NCBI RefSeq assembly: GCF_031755915.1
Contig: NC_083387.1
Span: 7,012,501 to 7,076,500, forward strand
Origin: Ziziphus jujuba
Taxonomy: Eukaryota; Streptophyta; Magnoliopsida; Rosales; Rhamnaceae
Reading direction: 5' to 3'
DNA: 64,000 nucleotides
Part shown: positions 1-9,989 of the stretch, piece by piece
Layout: the number at the start of each line of letters is the position of its first letter
Position numbering within the stretch: the first letter of the stretch is position 1
The notes under the pieces: generated by a model
Databases searched by the model: none
The model's input: the letters and a program-made list of their open reading frames with translations, nothing else
Told to the model about the DNA's origin: nothing
Position numbers and translations under genes: made by a program

Positions 1-49
1 TATTTGATTTGATTAATATATATGGATATATAATTGATTAATTAATTAC

Positions 50-316
50 CTGAATGTCGTTCATGTTTGGCATGTGAGAATCCATTAGGATGAGATCGAA
101 TAATTTGTGTTTGATCCCCTGACCAGCAGGAGTTTTGTGGAGGTTGACGGCTTCATTTCCATCTACAGCTTCTTGGTAGCGTTCTGTTTTCAACAGCTTG
201 TTCAAGATTGAACCATTGACCATCCGTTCTACAGGCGAGTCGTCCACTACCAGAGCTCTAATTACGTTCTCGTTCTTCTTGGTGGTTGCACAACCAGACC
301 CTGAAACTGTCTCCAT
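50..316 (-). CDS. Two-component response regulator, receiver domain (5' exon only, partial)
   Basis: This is the first exon of a receiver-domain protein; the rest lies beyond the left edge. Reading from the ATG at 316-314, the first 20 or so residues are a Ser/Gly/Thr-rich leader, followed by a receiver fold: the acidic pair in ALVVDDSP, a helix, and LILMDSHMPNMND holding the phospho-acceptor Asp. The exon stops at 50 with CAG followed by a GT donor at 49-48, so the frame is spliced there. Family knowledge: such proteins accept phosphate from histidine phosphotransfer proteins in cytokinin-type phosphorelays. The short leader and the text after the Asp recall type-C (ARR22/ARR24-like) regulators, which lack an output domain, but the conserved Lys and the C-terminus are not in the window. 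MPNMND replaces the commoner MPxMDG/NG. The upstream DNA carries repeated CCAAT-type motifs. Confidence 0.8.
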
Positions 317-679
317 ATCATTCCACCACGTTCTTGATGTATCAACAACACTGTATGCCAGTAATTTATATGAAATGTGTATATATATATGAACATCAAG
401 AAGTACTTTTTAAAGAGTAACTAAACCTTGATCAGAAAGAAGAATAGAAGATCAAACACAGTGGTTTGGAACAATCCCACTTCAAATCACAGCAAGAACT
501 TGATGATTATTGTTGCAGCGAGAAAACCGATCCAGCAAATCCTCTTATCAGAATAACGAATTCTTGAAGCTCTTTTTCTCTCACTACTGTTTTCCCATTA
601 ACCCCACAAGCAAGTAATTGTAGAAACGAGTTTGGTTGTTTTTACGTCCACTTTCTCCTCTACAAAAACTTATATTATA

Positions 680-985
680 TATATTGGATCCTCTTTGAAA
701 TCTGATTGGCTAAACTAATAACTGACCGACTTTGAAATCTCTCTCTGATTGGCTAAGCTCATAACTGATTCGCTCAATTAGTTACTCTAACCATCATAAA
801 ACAGACTTAACTGTCAGAGCAAGAGGAGCTTGTATACTTTACTTCCATTTAATTTTACATTGGATCGCGCTTTCAAATCTGATTGGCTTTAGCTAACAAC
901 TGACTCAGCTTACTAGTTAACCGTCAAATAACAGACTTAACTGTTATAATAACTGGAGCTTCTTACTTCTCTTTTTAACCATAGT
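680..985. repeat. Diverged tandem duplication in the response-regulator promoter, with CCAAT motifs
   Basis: Two related segments, about 683-848 and 859-975, share TTGGATC, TTTCAAATCTGATTGGCT-like text, ACAGACTTAACTGT and GGAGCTT. On the minus strand, which is the direction of the response-regulator gene, the TGATTGGCT copies read as AGCCAATCA, a CCAAT-box context. Three ATTGG cores sit at 705-709, 748-752 and 882-886. This lies 370-660 bases upstream of the ATG, so it is plausibly promoter DNA. Regulatory function is inferred from position and motif only. Confidence 0.6.
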
Positions 986-994
986 TTACTTCTC

Positions 995-1054
995 TTATTA
1001 TTAATAATAATAATAATAATAATATAATATATATATATATATATATAATATATA

Positions 1055-1086
<32 letters not shown>
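995..1086. repeat. Compound (TAA)n-(TA)n-(TTA)n inverted microsatellite
   Basis: A run of TAA/ATA units changes into alternating TA and then into TTA units. The left arm is the reverse complement of the right arm, giving a near-perfect palindrome of about 90 bases between the divergent response-regulator and receptor-kinase genes. It could extrude as a cruciform and is expected to vary in length. No coding content. Confidence 0.85.
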
Positions 1087-1087
<1 letters not shown>

Positions 1088-1506
1088 AAACCAGAATTGA
1101 AATTTGTAGTCTATCAGAAGTTCATCCATGCATAAACCATGACATAGTAAATTAGTTTTTTGCCCTTTTGCGGTTAGTGAAATCGCTAAGCTGCGGCTAT
1201 TTCTTTCTTGAGCACATAATAGCCTCTTCTGTTGTTTGGAAATTAACTTAATTTATTTATTTATTTTTTTCAATGAGATATCCTTCTTTTTTTATAATTA
1301 ACGGCATCACGGCATTACCCAAAAAAAATAATAATAAATAAATAGGGCATCGCCGTGGACTTAACACAATTTTAAATCTAAACAAAGGAAAATAAAAAAG
1401 TATGATATTTGCCAACTCCGCTAACTCATCTTTTCGACGTTAGCCTTTCAATGAGATATCACCAACAGATGGGACCACATGGGCTTAAGGTCTATGGCTT
1501 ATTACA

Positions 1507-1981
1507 AAAGCATTACGCCATGTAATAGAACTGGTCAAAGAAAATGTTGAATGAAACTTTTTGGAAGTTTCCGTACCTTCAGAAACTGGCGTACAAAACA
1601 GAATATATATATATATATATATATATCAACCTGAAGCTTGAGATTAGAAATTTTCGCCCAACAATGGCTACCAAAGTCAAAGCCTTAATAAGAACACCAA
1701 AGAGTCTATTAATTTGAAAGGTCACAAGTAGAACGCTAAGCAGTCTATTATGACCTTGTACTCTTCTTCAAAGCGTAAATTAAATGAAACCAGCATATGA
1801 ATGCAAAAGCATTAGACCAAGTAATACTAGTCAAAGAAAATGTCAAATGAATCTTCACGTAAAGTTGTGTACCTTCTGATTCTGGCATACAAAAAAGAAA
1901 ATTATATGTACCAAAAACCAACCTGCAGCTTAGAGATAAGAAATTTTCGCCCAACAATGGCTACCAAAGTTAAAGCCTTAA
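1507..1981 (+). repeat. Direct duplication of the receptor-kinase 5' leader and start codon
   Basis: A segment at about 1507-1690 is repeated, with small changes, at about 1803-1981. Both contain AAAGCATTA, GTCAAAGAAAATG, an ACCTTC..CTGGC block, AGATTAGAAA/AGATAAGAAA, TTTTCGCCCAACAATGGCTA and AAAGCCTTA. The downstream copy supplies the ATG (1957) of the receptor kinase; the upstream copy has an equivalent ATG at about 1663-1665 that leads into a frame closing within a dozen or so codons. An (AT)n run sits inside the upstream copy at about 1603-1626. Confidence 0.8.
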
Positions 1982-4900
1982 GAAACGGAATTTTGCTCTT
2001 GATTTACTCATGTCTCTGTTTGGAAGGAGGACCTTATATTTGCAAGGCACAGGCAACGGACACCGTTCAACCAGGCCAAGTGATCCAGTACTCGGATAAG
2101 TTACTGGTCTCTGCTGATGGGAGATTTCAATTAGGCTTCTTCAACCTGAGCGATAATGATCCAAAACAAGGCTATCTAGGATTATGGTTAACCAACGACA
2201 ATTCCGAAAAACTATGGGTTGGTAACAGAGAAAGACCTCTATCAGGATCTAACGCCAATCTCACTCTGGATTCGAACGGCCTTTTGAAGATCACTCATGG
2301 TGATGAAGGAGGCGGCGACCCAATCGTGTTGAACACCGATCAAACAGCAGCTAAAACCTCTTCCTTGATTCTGGAGAATAGTGGGAATTTGAAGCTGAGA
2401 GAATTGAACCCAAATGGAACAATCAAAAGGGTATTGTGGGAAAGCTTTGATAACCCAACAAATTCACTCCTGCCCGGGATGAGACTCGGATTCAATCACA
2501 AAACCAGGAAGAAATGGATACTCACTTCTTGGTTGAGCGAGGATGTCCCTGTTCCTGGTGCCTTTTCTCTGGAATATAACGAGACAGGAATCAATGATGG
2601 TTCTTCTGCAGGAGAATTGCTAATGAGACGCAGAGGGAAGCCGTATTGGAAAAATGGGACTGCTCTGATTCTGGAACGTTTGGCGACTACTACAACAGAT
2701 AGTGGACGTTACAATTTTACAAATGTTTCCAACGAGAATGAGAGCTACTTGGAGTTTAATTCAATTTTGGTCTTGGGGGCACAAGGCGAACTCCATGAAA
2801 CAGACAGCCGTATGGTGCTTATAACTGACAATGCATGTTCTGGGTATTCCACCATATCTGGGTGTGTTCAGGAAAAGCTACCTGCTTGTCGGAAAAGAAA
2901 TCAAAAGTTTGAGAGGCTAATGGGTTCGTATACAGGAACAGTGTCCGGTTTGAATTCGTTTATGGATTTGAATTGGAACATTAGTACTAGCGACTGTTGG
3001 GACCGGTGCTGGAAAAATTGTTCTTGTGTTGGGTTTAGACCAATGCCCGCCAATGAAACTGGTTGCCAGTTCTGGAGTCAAGGATCCCAATTTGAACCAG
3101 ATCCAGCTGGAAATACACCAGATAATTATGCTTATGTTTTCAATTCTATGAGCAACGAATCAGGTAATGGTGGTAGTGAAATTACTCTTTCTCTTCCAAA
3201 CTCTGCTTTTATATGAATTTATGTAGTGACCGAAAAAAAAAAAAGAATGTACCCTTCCATTCTTTTTTTTTTTTTTGTGTTCTTGTTAATATTACGCTAA
3301 CTATCGTCCTACTTTACTATTGACTTGTGATTAGGATTGGAATGGTGGATATGGGTCATAATTGCACTGGCTACTCTGCTTGCACTTCTTCTGGGTGTCT
3401 TTATCCATTTGAGGTGCAAAAGATACCAAAGTAAGTATTTTCATTCTACAGTTAGATTTAATTGTCATAATTAGACTTGCATTAAGTTTTAGAAAAAATG
3501 TAAAATGGTCTATGACAATAGTTTGAATGAGAATTGGGTTTCACCGTCAATATATTATGAGCAGGGGAGAAGATAGAAAAGGAGGAAGAATTAATGTTAA
3601 ACCAGTTGACGATTTCAGACGGGGTTAACAACGCAGAAGAGATTGTTCATGATGGGAAGAAAGGTCATGATTTGAAACTACTCAGTTTTCCTGCTATTAT
3701 GGCTGCTACAGATAACTTTTCCAATGAAAACAAACTTGGCCAGGGTGGTTTTGGTCCTGTGTTTAAGGTAAGTTTAAGATCTGGCTAATTAATTAATGGT
3801 TCCTTATCCTTTGGTTATATTGCGTATTTAGAGGCATAATCTTATAAAATTTATTATTCAGGGCAAATTGCCAGAAGGGCAAGAAATAGCAGTGAAAAGG
3901 CTATCAAGGAGTTCAGGACAGGGACTGGTGGAGTTCAGGAATGAGCTTATACTAATAGCGAAGCTCCAGCATATGAATCTTGTTAGACTATTGGGCTGTT
4001 GTGTAAAAGGAGATGAAAAGATGTTGATCTATGAATACATGCCTAACAAAAGCTTAGACTTCTTTCTCTTTGGTATGAATTCTTGCATATGTTATATCTT
4101 TATTTATAACTCATCCAAGAAGATTTACATTCATGGTAGTTGTTTTTCATGCTAGTAGTTTTGTATGCAATTAACATTTTGCAGATCCATCAAAAAAGAA
4201 GCTACTGGATTGGAAGACACGCTGCAACATCATCGAAGGCACTGCTCAAGGGCTTCTTTACTTGCATAAATATTCAAGATTGAGAATAATTCATAGAGAT
4301 CTGAAAGCAAGTAATATCCTTCTTGACAAAGACATGAATCCCAAAATTTCTGATTTTGGAATGGCAAGAATTTTCGGACGAAACGACTCTGAAGCAAATA
4401 CAAATAGAGTCGTAGGCACATAGTAAGCATAAACATATTAGATTTGTTTGTCTAATATACTGTACCAAAGACTGTATTGTTTCAATAATTATATTTGATT
4501 CTTTTTATCAATTGTAGTGGGTACATGTCGCCAGAGTATGCTTTAGAGGGAAATTTCTCTGAGAAATCAGATGTTTACAGCTTCGGAGTGTTATTATTAG
4601 AGATTGTGAGCGGACGGAAGACCAGCGGCTTTTACAATCCAGAGCGCCCCATGAACTTAGTAGGATATGTAAGGAGACTAGTGTGAAGTATACAGCAGAG
4701 ATTTTTGTGAAACTTTGTTACGGAATGATTAGCCATTTTTAAAATTCTGAAAATGATTTGAATATGCAGGCATGGGAACTATGGAAAGAAGATCAAACTA
4801 AGGACCTCATAGATTCAAGCCTGGTTGATGATTCATCGATTGAACCACCCCAAATTTTAAGATGCATTCATGTGGGTCTGTTGTGCGTACAAGAGAATGC

Positions 4901-5087
4901 AGTGGACAGACCAACTATATCGGATGTGATAACCATGTTGGCCAACCAAAGTGTTCCTCTTCCAATCCCAAAACAAGTGGCTGTTCCTGCTCGTTATCAT
5001 CAACGTATAGATCCCAATTCATCATCTGGAAGTAAACAGGGAAATTCTATCGCGAGTGCACCGATCACGGAGTTAGAAGGACGATGA
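1957..5087 (+). CDS. G-type lectin (S-domain) receptor-like Ser/Thr kinase
   Basis: I assembled seven exons with GT-AG borders: 1957-3163, 3335-3430, 3565-3767, 3862-4072, 4185-4422, 4518-4668, 4770-5087 (807 codons plus stop). The order is signal peptide (hydrophobic about residues 9-22), B-lectin domain ([15 protein letters not shown], then WVGNRERPL), S-locus glycoprotein-type region, a Cys-rich PAN-like segment ([16 protein letters not shown]), a transmembrane helix in exon 2 (about 406-424), and a kinase domain. Kinase landmarks are intact: Gly loop [13 protein letters not shown]-type Lys in [17 protein letters not shown], and the GYMSPEYA segment, so it looks active. The exon layout matches the S-domain kinase family. 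Family knowledge: plasma-membrane receptors in defence, development or self-recognition; the ligand is unknown here. I chose the ATG at 1957 because it directly precedes the signal peptide; an in-frame ATG at 1840 would add 39 residues but lies inside duplicated leader DNA. Confidence 0.93.
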
Positions 5088-5310
5088 TAGTGACTTTATC
5101 AAACACTTTTATCAGGCACTGTCAAACTTTTTGCCTGCGTTTGCGTAATTAGAGAACATTTTTATTAGTTTCATATCTTCTAAGTTTGGTAATATCTTTT
5201 ATTCATTCTTTTTATGCCTTCACTGAGCTGTGAGGATATACGTCATGTACGTGTGTTGTACCCTGTGATATATAATTTGGATTTTCTTTAGATTTTGAAG
5301 ACATATGGAA
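5088..5310. other. 3' flank of the receptor kinase
   Basis: AT-rich trailer following the kinase stop codon. No gene seen. Confidence 0.5.
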
Positions 5311-5551
5311 TCTGATTAGATTTGGATTCCACTGTTTTAAGTTTATTAGTTCAGTTCAATTTAGTATAATTATGTTTTTTTTTTTTTTTTATTGAAACAC
5401 AATTATATATTTATGTATTCTAAATAAATTTATCTGATTAGATTTGGATTCCACTGTTTTAAGTTTATTAGTTCAATTCAATTTAGTATAATTATGTATT
5501 TTTATTTTTATTGAAACACAATTATATATTTATGTATTCTAAATAAATTTA
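5311..5551. repeat. Tandem duplication, unit about 120 bp
   Basis: The unit beginning CTGATTAGATTTGGATTCCA and ending TCTAAATAAATTTAT occurs at 5311-5432 and again at 5433-5551. The copies are nearly identical apart from the length of an internal poly(T) run and one or two bases. It lies downstream of the receptor kinase. Likely a recent local duplication. Confidence 0.9.
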
Positions 5552-6271
5552 TATTAACAATTATTTCGAATTTAAATTTAAAAAATATATAATGTAAAAA
5601 AATTATAAATATTAAAATAAAATTGATTTGACCCCATTGACATGTCAAATACCAAAATGTCTTATGTTTATCAAAATTTAAACAAGCATAATTAGTTGTT
5701 TAGGGGTGCATTAGGCAAGGGAGTCAAATTAAGAACATTTAGCTATTTATGCAACATATTATTGAATTGATTACCACATTAGTTGGTCCAATCCATATCC
5801 GTTATTGTTAGAATTATTATTCATTGTTGCAGGTATCCACTTTTTACTTTACTAAAAAAAGAATAAATTAATTAATTAATTAATAAAAATAAAAAAGGAA
5901 CGAACATAGAACGCAATATAACGCTGCGTTTTAACGTAAGCGAAAGAAAAAGACGGCGCAAATCATAGCGTCTGGAAATTGTGTGAAAAAAGAGGAAAAC
6001 AATAAAAGGCGCGCTTTCTCCAAATCGCTAAGACGGTGCGTTTTAGCATTCGTCGCTTCGTTCGCCGCGACCACCATCCCCTTCTCCTTCTCTCCTCTTG
6101 ACTCCGCCACTCTGATCTCAAAACTTTTCGAAGCACAAAATTAACGTTTCGTCATTCTGAATCCGGAATCAAACAAGTTTCAATTTCTCTTTTCTTTTTT
6201 TGTGAATTCAAATTCCATTAAAAAAAAAAAATCGATTTGTATTTTTGCTTTTTCAAAATTTTGATTAGGAG
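5552..6271. other. AT-rich intergenic DNA, then promoter/5' leader of the SAM gene
   Basis: No gene recognised. From about 5900 the composition becomes less AT-rich, with many CG dinucleotides (ACGCTGCG, GGCGCGC, TTCGCCGCGACC), as is common near transcription starts of constitutively expressed plant genes. Pyrimidine-rich stretches at 6070-6100 and 6190-6300 are probably 5' untranslated sequence. Confidence 0.5.
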
Positions 6272-6412
6272 TTAGGGTTTTTCTTTTTTTTTTTGTCTTT
6301 TTTTTTTTGGGATTTCTCTCTGTCGTTACCGAGAAATTTTCAAATCCTACGGAGATCCTTGCTCTGCCCGATTTTCACCCCTCGTCGAATCACGGTATTA
6401 GGGTTAGGGTTT
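6272..6412 (+). promoter_or_regulatory. Telo-box motifs in the SAM-gene leader
   Basis: TTAGGGTTT occurs at 6272-6280, and TTAGGGTTAGGGTTT, two overlapping copies, at 6398-6412, just upstream of the ATG at 6437. The telo-box (AAACCCTA on the other strand) is a known plant promoter/leader element of genes expressed in dividing cells. Function here is inferred. Confidence 0.6.
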
Positions 6413-6436
6413 CTTGTGGTCATTAGAGAGACAAAG

Positions 6437-9229
6437 ATGTATGCTGATCGAGTAGAGGATGAAACTAAGAGATCGGTAAAGGAGCGTCTTAATGGCAGTA
6501 TCAAAGGCGACTCTATGCGCCGCCGCCAAGCCATCGGAAAGAGGTTTGCTTTCCATTTTTCCCCCTCTTTGTTTTTCCTAGAAAATGCCTTGAAGCGGTT
6601 TCCTGAAACTAGAAAATCGAGGGAATAAAAAAGATTTTTTTTTTCTTTTTTGGGACATTCTGAAAAATTAAAGCTGCTCTATTTGTTTTCACTATTAAAG
6701 GGTGTCGAATTTCATACTCATCAGTTTTCTTAGTAATCTTTGGGGGGCTAAAGTTTGTTATGGGTTTGAAAATTTTAAGTCCAACCGATGTTTTCAATTT
6801 CTTTTTCTTCTATTCATTCTCATTTTCTTAGTGATAATTGCCTGAAATTTTGCTATAGGATCATGGGATTCTTAGCAATTTGTTTTTGTTATGTATTTGG
6901 ATGAAAGTACTTCTTAGGAGTTAATAGAGTTTATCCAACATACTTGTCTCGAAACATCGTGGATTGCTTGCATTATGCCTATTATTTTGTATCGGTGGAT
7001 GAATTCTACTGGTTGTTTCTTTTACTAGCAAATATAAAAAAAATTAAAAAATAAAAAAGGAAATTTTTGCAAGCGGAAGTTGCTTTGTTATCGGTTGAGG
7101 CAGCCCAAAAAACCTTATAATTGAGTGCATGCTATATACTTTGCAGGCAGAGACAGGATGACAAGTGGGAACACGATCTTTATGAGGGTGATGAATATCA
7201 AGTTTCAAGTATGGATTGTGAATTAAGATACTATCATATCAACTCAAATGTTTTCACTATTGCTGGACACCTTTTTTTTTTTTCCCCTTCTCTTTTTGAC
7301 TGTTTGTTTAATGGCTTGTTAAGGCAAAGTTGATTCTCGAGATCTTCGTTTAAAGCTCCAGAGGAAAAGTCTCCAGCAAACAACTGTAAGAGGTGCTTTT
7401 TCAGGTGTAAGGGATCTACGTGAAAAGCTATCTGGGACCATGCACCCACAACCTGTGAATATTCATCAACAGAAGCCGAAGGTGGAACCTGCCAGGCTAC
7501 CGGGTAAAAGTGTTGCTTCTGAAATCCTTGCACCAGAGACTAAAAAGGTTGTCAACCCACCTCCTAGAAAGAAATCTTCGCATAAGGTATGTTACAATCC
7601 CTTTTGATATCATTGGAATTTTTGTTTTCCGTTTCTAGTTCTAGGTGGTAGCTTCAAGAGAATGAAAATCATAATGCAGAATTGGCTGTTAATAATGCAG
7701 CACTCGTTGTTACATGACAGAATGTTTGATGTGATTTATTGCCATATAAGACTTTCTAGTTGATTTTTTGCATCACAGAACTCAGTATTGCTAAGAGGAC
7801 TTGCTTACAGTGATTGTCTTTATGTTGATTGAAAAGCTGCATCCTTTGTATGTAAAAGAAATAGGTGTGGCTAAAAGGTTTGGAATTTGCACTGAAGCAT
7901 AAGTTAGATTAAGCTTGATATAAATTTGAAAAAGCGCATAGGTTCAAAATAAAGCGAGGATAAGAAAATTTGAGGAATTAGAAATTTTTTCTGGACTAAT
8001 ATGCAGTGTCTTTGTTGTTATATGTGTTTGATCAGATAGAGAAATGTATCACTCACTGCTAGAGCAGAACCATAAAAGTTCTATAGTGAACAGAATAGTT
8101 TCTAGTTGAATAACGTATTTTTTAGTGCTGTCAGGGAAGACCAGCCAACCTTCATTAGGTAGGTTCAGTAAACCCCAGTATCCTCTATTCCTAACCCTGG
8201 TATGAGGTCATTTGTATGGTATTGTTGTGGGAAGTTAAATGGCCTTTGGGCTAGAAATGTTATCGTTGACGAATTTATCATCTGAAATTCTATTTTTCAA
8301 AATTTTCCATTTTACCTAGAAACTTTAATAACATGCCATTTCCTTTTCTGTTACATTTGTTGTGGTATTACATTTGTTGTGGTATATTGCTTTGGTGCTT
8401 GATTCTCATGGGAAGATAATTGAAAGTTTTGAGATGAATTTTCCACTTCTTCAAAATGTGTACACTATTAGGCAACTGCCCTGTCTGTCTTCTGCACACT
8501 TGCAGGAACCAAATATTGGACTAAATATTTTTCCTTCAGAGCAAAACAGTTTTCCCATCGAGTGGCAGAAAAAATGGATCTTCTCACCAATCATGAGGAG
8601 TGAAATTCATTTTGGTAGTTGAGAAATATTTTCCATTAGAATGGTTAAATTGCGGTGTTATCGTTACCGCCAATGAAAGAAGTAATGAGTCTTGCCATAC
8701 AAGATCACATAACGCATACAGGGACTTGCATCCACTTGCTCAGTACTGCAGTCCTTAAAAGTTCCTGACTTTGAGTCTTCTTTGCAGGTCAATGCATCAG
8801 TGGATGAATTTCTTCAGTCCTTGGGTCTTGAAAAATATTCCATTACATTTCAAGCAGAGGAAGTATGCAAATCTCATGCTACTTAAGTCTTTCTTTATCA
8901 CCCTTCTGGACGAAAAATGGGCTTTGAATCCTCATATTCCTCTTATTTACGCAGATTGACATGACAGCTCTTGTACACATGTCTGATGAAGACCTAAAGG
9001 CCATAGGAATTCCGATGGTAAAAAGTTGAAGAAACTCCCTTGTTGAAATGCTTTCTGATTTTTATTATTTCTTTTCCTAGTATGGTTTTATGGTTCCTTG
9101 AGGATACCTTTGGTTCTCTTGGATTTTGTGTCATCTTTGAGTTTTACTCTAAGCTTTTTCTGATTTTCCAATGGATGTGCACAGGGGCCAAGAAAGAAGA
9201 TACTTTTAGCATTGGAATCAAGAGCCTGA
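6437..9229 (+). CDS. SAM (sterile alpha motif) domain protein
   Basis: Six exons: 6437-6543, 7147-7208, 7324-7586, 8788-8862, 8955-9017, 9185-9229; 204 codons plus stop. The N-terminus is charged (MYADRVEDETKRS, then a basic MRRRQAIGKRQRQDD stretch), the middle is low-complexity and Lys/Pro-rich, and the C-terminal 60 or so residues form a SAM domain: VDEFLQSLGLEKYSITFQAE, then MTALVHMSDEDLKAIGI and GPRKKILLALES. SAM domains mediate protein-protein or RNA contacts; the specific role in plants is not established to my knowledge. No ankyrin repeats are present, although databases may label such proteins as ankyrin/SAM proteins. An alternative acceptor six bases downstream (exon 3 from 7330) would remove two residues in frame. 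The gene is convergent with PIG-S. Confidence 0.88.
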
Positions 9230-9989
9230 AATCTGGGTGTGGGATATGATTGTTGCCTGATATCTTCATGTACTTGTTATATGGCACTCGAACTTTAGCA
9301 GGCTGCTTGTGATTTGATTGGCGTGCCAGGCTGCATGCAACTTTTTCTTCCCTTTAACTTTATAGGGATTCGTTTAACGCTGGTTGTATTGCCAGATTGG
9401 TTTCAGGGAGCCATCTCACATTTAACGATGTGAAATTTAACCCTTTTTAATGAATTTATCTCATTGTTGGTAATTTCGGATGTATTTAAGTTTCTTTTCT
9501 ATATTTTTCACCGAAGAATGCATTTTGATGTCCATATTCGAGTTTTAGTCTAATGTAATTTTTCTATGGTGCGTACCTGATAAGCACCGTAGCAAAGCTG
9601 CAGCTAACGTACTGCATTTTCTTTTTTTTATTTGATAGTCTAAGATACTGCATGTGTGTTACCTTTTTATTCTTTATTTCTTTGAACTAACTAATAAACT
9701 TTAAAATCTTTTACGACTTGTTTGCTTTTGATATGGCAGATCAGACAACAAGTCCTATAAGGAAAAGAATGAATTTTTTTTTTTTTAAATAATATAAGAA
9801 TTATGTAACAGGAGTATCATCTTTCTAGTATTATCTTTCAAATTATAATGGAAGAAAGTGAAATCATGAGTATATTACACTATATTTCCATTATAATTTC
9901 ACAATAATCTTGATTGATACAAGTTAAAACAACAAAAACCTACTTCTAAAAATAAAAGAACATTGCAGATAAGTGACTTATGGAGGCCA
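9230..9989. other. Convergent 3' region between the SAM and PIG-S genes
   Basis: AT-rich untranslated and intergenic sequence with several AATAA-like stretches. No separate gene seen. Confidence 0.5.

Noticed and set aside
6398..6412. TTAGGGTTAGGGTTT as an interstitial telomere
   Set aside because: Only two units, in a leader position typical of telo-boxes.
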